Positions 17,518 to 26,300 are shown, numbered from the stretch's first letter. The stretch is DNA of 64,000 nucleotides from Candidatus Bathyarchaeota archaeon (GCA_018396705.1 JAGTQZ010000004.1:62001-126000); one strand, 5' to 3'. Numbers and translations: made by a program. Notes: generated by a model not told the origin, from the sequence alone.

Positions 17518-18420
17518 TTACTTCGTAGCGGAAACGATGCTGGCTTCAACGGCAGATGCTCTGGTGCACACTTTTTTCCTACACTTAACACTTAACTCTT
17601 TAACCAGAGTCTTGTATGACGTAAGCTTCTCTAGGGCTTCATTCCATGCACCGGATTTTATTTCTGAATGTAAGATTCTTGTTCTCTCGAGGGCTATGGC
17701 TTTTTGTGGGCAAACCTCCTGACAAGCTCCGCAGTATATGCAGAATTCTTCATCCACGAATGGTTTTCCTTCTTTATCAAGGCTTATGCACTTTGAAGGA
17801 CAAACGTCAACGCAAGCTTGGCACTTTTCAGGGCATAAACTTGTATTCACTTTTATGATTCCGTTAATAGGCTTAACGACGTTAATAGCGCCTAGCGGAC
17901 ATGCTACCTCACACTTTTTACAGAAAATGCAGAGCTGTTTATACACTTGAACGTTAACAATTTTCCGGTTTTCGATGGGCCCCTCACCATCTGTGATTAC
18001 CTTTACCGCCTTTGTTGGGCAAATTTCTTGGCAGGCCAGCTTGCAAACAGGATTGCATAAATTGATGTCAACTGAAATATCCTTAATAATCTTGGGGAAA
18101 GCCTCACTCTCAATGACCGGTATTCTTTCTTTTCCATCAATTTCTATTTTAATCGCGTTTAGAGGACATAAAACTACACATTCACCGCAGAAATGACATT
18201 TTCCAGCATCTATGTCAATTTGACATTTTTTTGCTAACCTGCCTTCATTAACTGTTGCTGATGATTTTGTCACAGCTTTTTCTGGGCAAATTCTTTCGCA
18301 AATCCCGCATCCGATGCAAAGCTCAGAGTCTAATGTTAGAACTTGACGTGTTGATAGCGTAGCCCTTTCTAATGCCACTTTTTTACGTGATCTGACTTTA
18401 ACGGTCGCTCTTGAAACCAT
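17518..18420 (-). CDS. Polyferredoxin with six 4Fe-4S clusters
   Basis: Soluble electron-wire protein of 300 residues with six ferredoxin motifs in a row: CIGCGICERICP, CHFCGECVVLCP, CNPVCKLACQEICP, CIFCKKCEVACP, CPEKCQACVDVCP and CIYCGACQEVCP. The third and fifth have altered Cys spacing, as in methanogen polyferredoxins (MvhB, FwdF). The N-terminus is basic and the last 60 residues lack clusters but contain CRKKVC. It faces away from hdrA across a 199-base gap, so it could connect HdrA with the Mo/W enzymes or with soluble ferredoxin. FwdF-like would be an alternative name, but no fwd genes are near. Confidence 0.88.
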   Translation of the reverse strand: MVSRATVKVRSRKKVALERATLSTRQVLTLDSELCIGCGICERICPEKAVTKSSATVNEGRLAKKCQIDIDAGKCHFCGECVVLCPLNAIKIEIDGKERIPVIESEAFPKIIKDISVDINLCNPVCKLACQEICPTKAVKVITDGEGPIENRKIVNVQVYKQLCIFCKKCEVACPLGAINVVKPINGIIKVNTSLCPEKCQACVDVCPSKCISLDKEGKPFVDEEFCIYCGACQEVCPQKAIALERTRILHSEIKSGAWNEALEKLTSYKTLVKELSVKCRKKVCTRASAVEASIVSATK

Positions 18421-18458
18421 TTAAGCTTCCAACTTAGAGGATTTTAGGAAACTATTCT

Positions 18459-18468
18459 ATGATATAAA
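18459..18468 (-). promoter_or_regulatory. TATA box for the polyferredoxin gene
   Basis: On the minus strand CTTTATATCA lies 39-48 bases before the ATG at 18420, in the divergent gap with hdrA. Confidence 0.45.
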
Positions 18469-18567
18469 GCTTTACTGCTTTAATCGCTAGCTTCCGATGG
18501 TGTCAAATAAAAATAGGCGACAAATTTTGAGTAAAGAATGGGGATAACCAGCCTATGAATCAGATAG

Positions 18568-18576
18568 ACATATAAG
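18568..18576 (+). promoter_or_regulatory. TATA box for hdrA
   Basis: ACATATAAG lies about 45-52 bases before the hdrA start at 18620 in the divergent gap shared with the polyferredoxin gene. No strong ribosome site is seen before the ATG. Confidence 0.45.
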
Positions 18577-18619
18577 AATTGATGAGGGAAAACATACAAG
18601 ACATTGCCAGAAAACCTAA

Positions 18620-20971
18620 ATGGAGCTGAATGGAGTGATAGGGGTTTACATTTGCCACTGTGGCCGCAATATTAAAGGAACAGTAGACGTTGAAAGGGTT
18701 AAGAATGCTGTTTCACGCTTCAGAGATGTTAAGGTGGTTGAAACGTATGATTATCTTTGCAGTACACCGGGGCAAAAAATAATTAAGGAAGGAATAAAAG
18801 AAAAAGGTGTCGATAGAGTTGTTGTGGCCGCATGTTCGGCTCAACTTCATCTTGAAACTTTTCGAAAGGCTGTTTCAGATGCTGGTTTAAACCCTTACCT
18901 TCTTGAAATGGTGAATATAAGGGAACACTGCAGCTGGGTTCACAACGATGTGGATAAAGCTACCTTTAAAGCCATAGACCTAATAAGGGGCGCAGTTAAC
19001 CGTGCAAGGCATTTAGAGGAATTACAATCAATCAAAACCGTAGTCAAGAAGGACGTGCTTGTTGTCGGAGGAGGCATCGCTGGGATTCAATCGGCCCTTG
19101 AATTGGCAGCTAAGGGCCACAAGGTCTACTTAGTTGAGCGGAACCCCAGCGTTGGAGGCCACATGGCGCAATTAAGTGAAACCTTTCCAACCTTAGACTG
19201 CTCTTACTGTATATTGGCGCCGAGAATGGTTCAGGTTTCCCAACACCCAAACATACAGATAATCACCATGGCAGAACCTGTTGCGATAAGAGGCATACCA
19301 GGAGATTACACGGTTACGGTTAGGGTTAAACCCAGGTACGTGGACGAGAGCAGGTGCACAGGCTGTGATGAATGTGCGAAAGTCTGTCCTGTCCAAATAT
19401 TGAATGAATTTGACGAGAATTTGGAATTGAGGAAGGCCATATTCATTCCGTATCCTCAGGCTGTTCCTCGTGTCTATGCGATTGATGCTGATCGTTGCAT
19501 TAAATGTTTCAGATGCGTGGATGTTTGCGGTCCGAAGGCGATAAACTTTTCAAGAGAGCCTATCGAAATTGAGTTAAACGTTGGCGCGATAGTAATTGCC
19601 ACAGGTTATGACTTAATAGACCCGCGAAATTTGGGTGAGTATTCATATGGAACGCATCCGGATATTGTAACGAACTTAGAGTTCGAACGCATAATGCGTT
19701 TAGGATTTCGCAGACCTTCGGATGGGAAAATCCCCAAAAAAGTGGCCTTCATCTTATGTGCTGGAAGCCGAGCGCTTCGAGAAGGTTCGAAAGAATACTG
19801 CTGCAAGATAGGATGTATGATCGCGATTAAACAATCCATAATCCTCATGAAAGCCGTGGCAGGAGCTGAACCTTGGATTTTTTACCAAGACTTGAGAGCA
19901 GCCGGAAGAGGGTATGAAGAGTTCCTTAGCAGAGCCAAAGATCAAGGTGTAAAATTCATCAGAGGCTTACCGTCAAGGGTCATACCGACAAAGAATGGGT
20001 TGGTGGTTAAAGCTGTTGATACAATTTCTGGGATTCCGATTGAAGAAAACTTTGATATGGTGGTTTTAAGCGCAGCCATAGTTCCAAGCTCGGGAACAGA
20101 AGCCATAGCAAAGGTTTTCGGTATCAGCATAGGAACTGACGGTTTTCTCCTTGAAAAACATTACAAGCTTGATCCAGTAGACAGTTTACGAAAAGCAATT
20201 TTTGTGTGTGGGTGCGCACTTGGCCCAAAGGACATAAGAGAGTCTGTTGAAGGAGCCATGGCGGCAGCCTCCAGAGTTGCATCTTTCATTGGCAAAGGAG
20301 AGCTAGAACATCCTCCAGAAGTGCCTAGAATAAATGTTGACAAGTGTAATCTCTGCGGTGAATGCGTCGCGATATGCCCAACCAACGCACTGCTGCTTGA
20401 AGGTTCAATGGTTAAAGTTGTTTCGGTGGCCTGCATCGGTTGTGGTGCATGTGTGACGGCATGCCCTCAAAAAGCTGTGGACCTTGCAAACTTCACTGAA
20501 GAACAGTTTATCGAGCAGATTAAAGGTGTATGTGAAGGAGAAATTGCTGAGCCGAAAATAATAGTTTTTGTCGAAAAAACTACCGCCTACGCTTCCCTTG
20601 ACCTCGCCGGGACAAGGAGGTATAATTACATAGCCAACGTTAGGCCGATACCAGTGCCAAGCTGCATGCGCGTTGGAATAAAGCATGTTTTAGCAGCGTT
20701 TGCTTACGGCGCCGATGGAGTAGGCTTAATTGAAGGTGACGACAGTCCATTTTCCGGTGAAAAACTACGTCAATACACCACCAAACTTAAGGACGAATTG
20801 CGACGTTATGGAGTAAACCCGCTTAGGCTACAGTCCACAACCACAACTGTTCCGCAATACGATAAAACCGTCGACTTTCTACAAACCATGAGTGCAAGGA
20901 TTTCCCGTCTAGGTAAAATTTCACAGAATGAAAGAGAAAAAGTAAAAGCTGCGCTTAGGAACCTGCAATGA
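18620..20971 (+). CDS. hdrA: HdrA-like flavin/iron-sulfur subunit fused to a Cys-poor MvhD-like domain
   Basis: Flavoprotein core of heterodisulfide-reductase-type complexes, where HdrA bifurcates electrons. The order seen is an N-terminal domain with YICHCGRNIKG, YLCSTPGQ and CSAQLHLETF; an FAD-binding GGGIAGIQSALE near residue 150; two ferredoxin motifs (CTGCDECAKVCP, CIKCFRCVDVCG); the second half of the flavin domain; two more motifs (CNLCGECVAICP, CIGCGACVTACP); then a MvhD/FlpD-like domain from about residue 640. In that domain the Cys that bind 2Fe-2S in MvhD are replaced (VEKTTAYASLD, EGDDSPFSGEK), although the fold motifs DLAGTRRYNY and FAYGADGVGLIEG remain. HdrC and HdrB are encoded 3.5 kb away at 24510. 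Confidence 0.92.
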   Translation: MELNGVIGVYICHCGRNIKGTVDVERVKNAVSRFRDVKVVETYDYLCSTPGQKIIKEGIKEKGVDRVVVAACSAQLHLETFRKAVSDAGLNPYLLEMVNIREHCSWVHNDVDKATFKAIDLIRGAVNRARHLEELQSIKTVVKKDVLVVGGGIAGIQSALELAAKGHKVYLVERNPSVGGHMAQLSETFPTLDCSYCILAPRMVQVSQHPNIQIITMAEPVAIRGIPGDYTVTVRVKPRYVDESRCTGCDECAKVCPVQILNEFDENLELRKAIFIPYPQAVPRVYAIDADRCIKCFRCVDVCGPKAINFSREPIEIELNVGAIVIATGYDLIDPRNLGEYSYGTHPDIVTNLEFERIMRLGFRRPSDGKIPKKVAFILCAGSRALREGSKEYCCKIGCMIAIKQSIILMKAVAGAEPWIFYQDLRAAGRGYEEFLSRAKDQGVKFIRGLPSRVIPTKNGLVVKAVDTISGIPIEENFDMVVLSAAIVPSSGTEAIAKVFGISIGTDGFLLEKHYKLDPVDSLRKAIFVCGCALGPKDIRESVEGAMAAASRVASFIGKGELEHPPEVPRINVDKCNLCGECVAICPTNALLLEGSMVKVVSVACIGCGACVTACPQKAVDLANFTEEQFIEQIKGVCEGEIAEPKIIVFVEKTTAYASLDLAGTRRYNYIANVRPIPVPSCMRVGIKHVLAAFAYGADGVGLIEGDDSPFSGEKLRQYTTKLKDELRRYGVNPLRLQSTTTTVPQYDKTVDFLQTMSARISRLGKISQNEREKVKAALRNLQ

Positions 20972-21798
20972 AGGAAAAAGTGGAACTAAAAACTTCCGTT
21001 GTAAATTTCTACGAGGAAACTCTAAAAAAGAGCTTTAAAAGTTTTGTTCCAATATGCTATCATCCGGGAGGAGTAGAAACAACTGAAGTAATTCTAAAAG
21101 AGGTGGATGTAGGTAAGGGTGCTCACGTTTTAGATGTTGCGTCAGGCATGGGTGACACTGCGATTTATTTGGCGGCGAACCTGGAATCAAATGTTGTTGG
21201 CATAGACTTATCGCAGAAAATGGTTGTATATGCGAATACTTTGGCGAAGGGGGTTGAACTTGACTCTAAAATTACATTTTTAATGGCTGATGCTGAAAAT
21301 CTTCCTTTTAAAGACAGCGTGTTTGACGCGGCCATAAGTGAATGCTCACTATGTCTAGTTCCAAATATGCAAAAGGCATTATCCGAAATGTGGAGGGTGA
21401 TTAAGCTGGGAGCCAAAATAGTTGTATCGGATGTTGTATTAAAAGAAAAACTTCCTCTTAATTTAAACAATTTATTGTCGTACGCTAGCTGCATCGCCAG
21501 TGCCAAAACTTTAAATGAATACGTCGCTGAATTTGAGAAGGTAGGCCTAACAAAGATTGTAACTGCAGATCTTTCTCATCAAGTTGTCAGGCAAATCTGC
21601 CAATACCTAGAGGGTCGCAAAAAAAGCCCCGAAGAAATGGTGAGTGCCGGTGAATCGATGGTTAAAAGTTTTCCGGAGAAGTGCAGCATGAAAACTCTTC
21701 AGACAATCTCCTTTTACCTATGGCTTACTGGAAAAATAGGCTATTATATGATCAGCGGCGTCAAGAAAGACGATAAAAAGCCAAAGTTTTTAAGGTAG
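20968..21798 (+). CDS. SAM-dependent methyltransferase coupled to hdrA
   Basis: Class I methyltransferase of the UbiE/Methyltransf_11 type, 276 residues. SAM-binding motif I is VLDVASGMGDTA, the acidic residue that binds the ribose is in VVGIDLSQKMV, and MADAENLPFKDSVFD is motif II/III. The ATG overlaps the hdrA stop (ATGA), so translation is coupled. The C-terminal 60 residues contain conserved-looking Cys and aromatic residues but no motif I know. The substrate is unknown; pairing with hdrA suggests a role tied to that complex or its substrate, for example O-methyl or thiol chemistry. It meets the minus-strand ferredoxin gene with a 9-base overlap. Confidence 0.82.
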   Translation: MKEKVELKTSVVNFYEETLKKSFKSFVPICYHPGGVETTEVILKEVDVGKGAHVLDVASGMGDTAIYLAANLESNVVGIDLSQKMVVYANTLAKGVELDSKITFLMADAENLPFKDSVFDAAISECSLCLVPNMQKALSEMWRVIKLGAKIVVSDVVLKEKLPLNLNNLLSYASCIASAKTLNEYVAEFEKVGLTKIVTADLSHQVVRQICQYLEGRKKSPEEMVSAGESMVKSFPEKCSMKTLQTISFYLWLTGKIGYYMISGVKKDDKKPKFLR

Positions 21799-22314
21799 AA
21801 TGTACAGGGCTGCCTTTTTCCCTTTCAAAAGAGAGATTAGTCTCCGCCCTTTTCGCTCTTTAGCTACTTTTTCGAGGTAGTCTACTGTTCCACAAACTAT
21901 TGCACCAGTGGGACAAACCTCTTCGCAGGCCCTTGGCATCCAATCTGGGCGATCACTGCAAAATGTGCACTTTTGCATTTTAAGGTCGGGTCCATACTTG
22001 GGTGCACCGAAGGGGCAAACCCAGCTGCAAAGCCTACAGCCTAAACATTTATCCTTATCAACCAAGACGACTCCGTCCTCTCGTTTGTAGATGGCTTTGG
22101 CGGGACATGCAGCCATGCAATAGGGCTCTTCGCAATGCATGCATGCAATAGAGACATTTGTCCTTTCAACAGTTGGGAAAATACCGTTTTCAATTTCCAT
22201 AACTGTGCGGTAAGAAGGAACATTTATACCGTTCCAAACGCGGCATGCTATTTCACAAGCATGGCATTTTATGCATCTTTCGATGTCAACAAAAAATCCT
22301 TTACGTGTCGACAT
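21790..22314 (-). CDS. DmsB/HycB-type four-cluster ferredoxin subunit
   Basis: Electron-transfer subunit of 174 residues with the full four-cluster DmsB pattern: CIKCHACEIACRVWN, CMHCEEPYCMAACP, CLGCRLCSWVCPFG and CTFCSD...CEEVCPTGA. It would connect the 708-residue Mo/W enzyme encoded directly upstream with HdrA or ferredoxin. The ATG at 22314 is used because it overlaps the upstream stop (TGATG); a TTG one codon earlier is possible. No membrane anchor gene accompanies the pair. Confidence 0.9.
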   Translation of the reverse strand: MSTRKGFFVDIERCIKCHACEIACRVWNGINVPSYRTVMEIENGIFPTVERTNVSIACMHCEEPYCMAACPAKAIYKREDGVVLVDKDKCLGCRLCSWVCPFGAPKYGPDLKMQKCTFCSDRPDWMPRACEEVCPTGAIVCGTVDYLEKVAKERKGRRLISLLKGKKAALYILP

Positions 22315-24440
22315 CAAGCCTTCCTCACTCTAACTTTACATTCGTTATAGGCTACGGCCCCACTAATGGGATCCACATAGGTGTCTATAAGCCTATTGAT
22401 ACCTGCACCTTTCCCTTTCGCGGTATTTCCCATACTCCAATGGCCAAAACCAAAACCATGTACCACTGCAACGACGCCTGGAACGATGCCCTCAGTCACT
22501 TTAGCCTTAACTGTTATGCTGTCTAAGGGAGATTCTACAACTATGTAATCTCCGTTTTTAATTCCATACTTCTCAGCGTCTCTCGGGTTTATCTCCGCCC
22601 AATTCTCTTTTTCAATATCCATCAACATTGGAATATTTTGTGTTACAGCATTCGCTTGGAAGGGCAACCTTGCACTTATCAATCTAAAGGGATACTTTTC
22701 ATCAGGAACAACCTTGGGTTCTTTAAATTCTGGCATTGGGTTTTGGCCTATAACTTCCATTAACATTGAATATATTTCAACTTTGCCTGACGGAGTTTTT
22801 AATCCGTCCTCATATTTTCTATATTTTGGTTGGCCGATCCAGAATCCTTTCTGTTTAAGCTCTTCCAGCGTAAACGGCAAGCCCTCTATTATGTTTCTCA
22901 TCCATTCCTCTTCTGATTTCCAGTTAAAATACTTCCCATAACCCATTTTCTCAGCTATCCCCCTGACTATTTCGTAGATAGGTTTCGCTTCTCCGGGGGG
23001 CGGCACAGCGGGCTCAGAGTACAAAACCATAGGCGCATGATTGAATCCTTGGAGAATGTCGTACCTCTCGAAATAACAAGCATCCGGAAGAACTATGTCA
23101 CAATACATAGCTGTCTCGCTAAGGTAAATGTCAACAGCAACTGAAAATTCAAGGGCCTTAAGAGCCTCGATCCAAAGCTTTGTGTTAGCGTCGCTCATAA
23201 CCGGGTTAATCTGGGAGAGAATTAATGCCTTAACCGGGTAGGGCTTCCCCTCAAGTATAACTTTGGGCAACAGCGCTGAAGGAAAGTCAGGCGCGATGGA
23301 AAATCCCATAGCTTCACGCAGAGAAGGCTTTTCTATTTTTGCCCTTTCCTCTTCGGGAACTTTAATTGGCGGGTTAAGCGGTGGATCAAGTCCATGAGGA
23401 CCGCCCGTGAGCAGAAGAGAACCCGGCTTATCAACGTTACCAGTTAAAGCATTTAACAGAAGGACAGCCCGCATTGAGTCGAAGCCATTCGTGTAGCATG
23501 CAAACCCGTGGTATGCACTGGAGACAGCTGGTTTTGTTGTGGCAAATTCTCTGGCTATTCTCCTTGTGGTGGCGGCTGGCACTCCAGTTATACTTTCAGC
23601 CCACTCAGCTGTGTAACCCTTCTCGTTAAGATGTTCTCTGAATTCGTTAAAGCCATAACAATAATTTTCTACAAATTCTTTATCATAGAGATTCTCATCA
23701 ATTATCGTTTTGGCCATCGCTAGTGCTAAGGCACCGTCCGTGCCCGGCCTTATGGGGATCCATTCATCTGCTTTTTCAGCCGTCTTTGAAAGACGCGGAT
23801 TAACCACCACAAGCTTGGCTCCTTTGTCTTTAGCTTCCATTAACCCCTGCAAAAACCCTACAATTCTAGGGGCTTCCAGCGGTTCTTTACCCCATAATAA
23901 AATGTACTTTGCGTTTTCATAGTCTTCTATCGCCCAAAAAGTTCCGAAAAGCGTTGTGCAAGCAGCATCAAACGTAGCGTCGCATGCAGCACTGTGATCA
24001 TAAAGGTTCGGGGAACCGTAAAGGAGGTACAAAAAGCTTCTGTAAAAGGTGACACATCCTTGGCCATGGTCTATTGAGACAACAGATTCTGGACCATATT
24101 TTTCTTTTATTTCTTTAAGTTTTTGGGCTATTATGGTGAAAGCGTCATCCCATGTTATTCTTTTAAACTTGCCTTCGCCTCTTTCCCCAACTCTCATCAT
24201 GGGATATTTTAACCGATCTGGATCGTAGGCGAACCATATGCTGGCTAAACCTTTCACGCATCTTTTGCCTTTTGTGTTCGGGTTGTCTGGATTACCCCTC
24301 GTGTATATTACTTTCCCATTTTTCACGTAAACTTCTATGGAACACCTGAAAGGGCAAACGTGGCAAAACGACCTAACCATTTTGGAACCTTTCAGCTTCT
24401 CTGCAGCTTCCATGTTCACCGCCTTGAAGATTGTGTACAT
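22314..24440 (-). CDS. Molybdopterin oxidoreductase catalytic subunit
   Basis: DMSO-reductase-superfamily enzyme of 708 residues with a complete N-terminal 4Fe-4S site (Cys26, Cys29, Cys33, Cys61) followed by Lys63, a position linked to electron relay. Cys153 in HSAACDATFDAA is the expected Mo/W ligand. VVNPRLSKTAEKADEWIPIRPGTDGALALAMA and TPSGKVEIYSML are standard blocks. Partner ferredoxin follows directly. It lies between hdrA and hdrCB on the opposite strand, so it may feed electrons to the Hdr complex. Formate dehydrogenase is possible in principle but the polysulfide/thiosulfate-reductase-like clade looks closer. Start could instead be the ATG at 24413 or 24380. Confidence 0.87.
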   Translation of the reverse strand: MYTIFKAVNMEAAEKLKGSKMVRSFCHVCPFRCSIEVYVKNGKVIYTRGNPDNPNTKGKRCVKGLASIWFAYDPDRLKYPMMRVGERGEGKFKRITWDDAFTIIAQKLKEIKEKYGPESVVSIDHGQGCVTFYRSFLYLLYGSPNLYDHSAACDATFDAACTTLFGTFWAIEDYENAKYILLWGKEPLEAPRIVGFLQGLMEAKDKGAKLVVVNPRLSKTAEKADEWIPIRPGTDGALALAMAKTIIDENLYDKEFVENYCYGFNEFREHLNEKGYTAEWAESITGVPAATTRRIAREFATTKPAVSSAYHGFACYTNGFDSMRAVLLLNALTGNVDKPGSLLLTGGPHGLDPPLNPPIKVPEEERAKIEKPSLREAMGFSIAPDFPSALLPKVILEGKPYPVKALILSQINPVMSDANTKLWIEALKALEFSVAVDIYLSETAMYCDIVLPDACYFERYDILQGFNHAPMVLYSEPAVPPPGEAKPIYEIVRGIAEKMGYGKYFNWKSEEEWMRNIIEGLPFTLEELKQKGFWIGQPKYRKYEDGLKTPSGKVEIYSMLMEVIGQNPMPEFKEPKVVPDEKYPFRLISARLPFQANAVTQNIPMLMDIEKENWAEINPRDAEKYGIKNGDYIVVESPLDSITVKAKVTEGIVPGVVAVVHGFGFGHWSMGNTAKGKGAGINRLIDTYVDPISGAVAYNECKVRVRKA

Positions 24441-24473
24441 TAAACGTGGGAATATTTATTAGTTGCTGATTCA

Positions 24474-24483
24474 TTAATAAAAA
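24474..24483 (+). promoter_or_regulatory. TATA-like box for hdrC-hdrB
   Basis: TTAATAAAAA lies about 27-36 bases before the hdrC ATG at 24510, consistent with a leaderless transcript. The same AT-rich divergent gap must also hold the promoter of the 22314-24440 gene. Confidence 0.4.
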
Positions 24484-24509
24484 GTTTACAAGCTAATAAG
24501 TGGTTTTAG

Positions 24510-24986
24510 ATGGCTTTGCAGGATAACAAAGAAAGTCTGACAAAAAGAATAGTTGAGATAAGCGGGCAAAACGTGTTTTCATGCAACTTATGTGGTAAAT
24601 GCACAGCAGGCTGCCCTATCGCAGAGGTTATGGATATAAAGCCTCATCAGGTCGTGAGGCTGGTTCAAATAGAACCTGAGATCCTGCTAAACTCTAGAGC
24701 GATATGGCTTTGCGCATGTTGCCTTGCTTGTGTAACCCGTTGTCCCAAACAGATAGATATCCCCAAGCTGATGGAGTCTCTCAGAATCATGATTCTGTCA
24801 AAGGGAACGGATTTCCTTGAATATACTCCGGATTTGTTAACATTGCTTCCTGTGCAAGCAATGGTTGCTGCACGAAACAGGTACACCTCGGTTAACTTGC
24901 CATCTGTGCATCCAAGTATGAGACTGGAGAAATACTTCACTCGCGAAAGGATATTCGCCTTAATTAAAGGTGAAACTCGCAAATGA
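24510..24986 (+). CDS. hdrC: HdrC-like iron-sulfur subunit
   Basis: Subunit that wires HdrA to HdrB. Two 4Fe-4S motifs are present: Cys25/28/31/35 (CNLCGKCTAGCP) and Cys68/71/74/78 (CACCLACVTRCP), in a helical 158-residue protein, a normal length for HdrC. The segment LLTLLPVQAMVAARN matches the helical tail of the family. The stop overlaps the hdrB start by four bases (ATGA). It is separated from hdrA by the opposite-strand Mo-enzyme pair, an unusual split arrangement. Confidence 0.9.
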   Translation: MALQDNKESLTKRIVEISGQNVFSCNLCGKCTAGCPIAEVMDIKPHQVVRLVQIEPEILLNSRAIWLCACCLACVTRCPKQIDIPKLMESLRIMILSKGTDFLEYTPDLLTLLPVQAMVAARNRYTSVNLPSVHPSMRLEKYFTRERIFALIKGETRK

Positions 24987-25834
24987 AAATTCCATATTAT
25001 CCGGGATGTCTCCCCTACTCGCGGACTATTGGGTTAAATTTGCCCATGAAAGCCATTGCAAAAGCCCTTGAACTGGAACTTGTAGAGGTTCCAGGTGTTT
25101 GCTGTGGAGCCTTTTTCACAACAAACCCTGCGGACATGTACGGTGCAGTTCGCACACTTTTGGACGCGAAGAGAGTTGGAAATGAGCTTATGACAACATG
25201 CGCCCTCTGTTACAATGTGCTCACACAGACAAACCTTACCCTTAAGCGAGACTCCAAAAAACGCGAACAAATTACTGCCTTTTTGGGCGAGGAATACAAC
25301 GGTGAGGTGAAGGTTCTCCATTTTCTAGAGTTTTTAAGAGACCGAATCGGCTTTGACAAGCTGAATGATTATGTTAGAGTAAGCCTTAACGGCTTAAAAA
25401 TAGCTCCATACTATGGTTGTCTGCTTCTTCGACCCTATGAAGCGATAAAACTTGATAACCCAGAGCATCCAAAAATTTTCGAAGATTTCCTAATGAGCAT
25501 AGACTGCGAGCCAGTGAGCTTCCCATATAAAACCGAGTGTTGCGGATCTTATTTGGCCGCCGTATCCTTCGACGCCGTGATAGAACACTCTTATACAATA
25601 ATTAATTCGGCTTTGATGAGCGGGGCAGAAGCCATAGCCGTGGTTTGCCCACTTTGCCATTTCAATCTTGACCAAATTCAGGAAAAAATTAGATCAAGAT
25701 ATAAGGGATTAAACGAAGTGCCCATATTCTATTTCACACAATTGCTTGCAATAGCTTTAGGGATTAAAGAATCCCTGGGTTTTGAGCAACATTTTGTTAA
25801 TCCATATCCATTATTGGCTAAAAAAGTGGTATAA
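24983..25834 (+). CDS. hdrB: HdrB-like subunit with two CCG domains
   Basis: Catalytic subunit type of heterodisulfide reductase; in characterised HdrB two CCG domains bind non-cubane 4Fe-4S clusters that reduce disulfides. Both domains are complete: YYPGC, GVCCGAFF, CALC in the first half and YYGCLLLRP, ECCGSYL, VCPLCHFNLD in the second. The start overlaps hdrC (ATGA). The physiological disulfide or alternative substrate is unknown; there are no methanogenesis genes here, so CoM-S-S-CoB should not be assumed. With HdrA and HdrC it probably forms an electron-confurcating complex. Confidence 0.9.
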   Translation: MKIPYYPGCLPYSRTIGLNLPMKAIAKALELELVEVPGVCCGAFFTTNPADMYGAVRTLLDAKRVGNELMTTCALCYNVLTQTNLTLKRDSKKREQITAFLGEEYNGEVKVLHFLEFLRDRIGFDKLNDYVRVSLNGLKIAPYYGCLLLRPYEAIKLDNPEHPKIFEDFLMSIDCEPVSFPYKTECCGSYLAAVSFDAVIEHSYTIINSALMSGAEAIAVVCPLCHFNLDQIQEKIRSRYKGLNEVPIFYFTQLLAIALGIKESLGFEQHFVNPYPLLAKKVV

Positions 25835-25853
25835 CTTAGTTAGGAGGTATAAA

Positions 25854-26300
25854 ATGTTAAACCTGAGAGCTCACCATCTGCTTTGCTTAATTGTTCCGGA
25901 TTTCAATGATTTTAATACAACTGCTAGAAAGAAATTCAAAGAGAAAGGATACACAGACAATTACATTAACGCGTACATGAAGGCATTTAACATCGCTCGC
26001 ACAAATAGAACCGAGGAAATAAGAGTTCTTGACAGACCGATGGGTGACGATACATGTGCACACTGCAGTAACTACATCGATGGTAGATGTGTTTCGTCAT
26101 ATGCATCGGTTTTTGCTAACTGGGATAGGGAAATTCTTTCTATTTTAGGACTGAAAGTAAATGACGTCATAAAAGTGCAAGACTTGGTTAGGCTTGTCAA
26201 GGAGAAAGTTGACCCCAAAAACATGCCAGGAGTATGTCAAGGATGCTTGTTTAATTTGGATGGCAGATGCCGTGAAAGACTGGCCTCCGCCAACATTTAA
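25854..26300 (+). CDS. DUF1284-family cysteine-rich protein
   Basis: Small protein of 148 residues with the family-defining start LRAHHLLCLI and several Cys groups (CAHCSNYIDGRC; GVCQGCLFNLDGRC) that could bind iron-sulfur clusters or zinc. Function is not established for the family; it is found in anaerobes. ATG 25854 is chosen because the ribosome site TAGGAGGT lies 6 bases before it; an in-frame start at 25782 would lie inside hdrB. It is probably co-transcribed with hdrCB. Confidence 0.85.
   Translation: MLNLRAHHLLCLIVPDFNDFNTTARKKFKEKGYTDNYINAYMKAFNIARTNRTEEIRVLDRPMGDDTCAHCSNYIDGRCVSSYASVFANWDREILSILGLKVNDVIKVQDLVRLVKEKVDPKNMPGVCQGCLFNLDGRCRERLASANI

Noticed and set aside
22314-24440. 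Formate dehydrogenase (FdhA) linked to HdrABC
   Set aside because: The position beside hdr genes suggests it, but I could not see formate-specific residues (a Cys or Sec followed by the conserved His, and the Arg partner) with confidence: the ligand region reads AACDATF, not CH. I keep the general oxidoreductase call.
24983-25834. CoM-S-S-CoB heterodisulfide reductase of methanogenesis
   Set aside because: HdrB/C are clear, but no mcr, mtr or hydrogenase genes occur in the window, so the methanogenic substrate should not be assumed.
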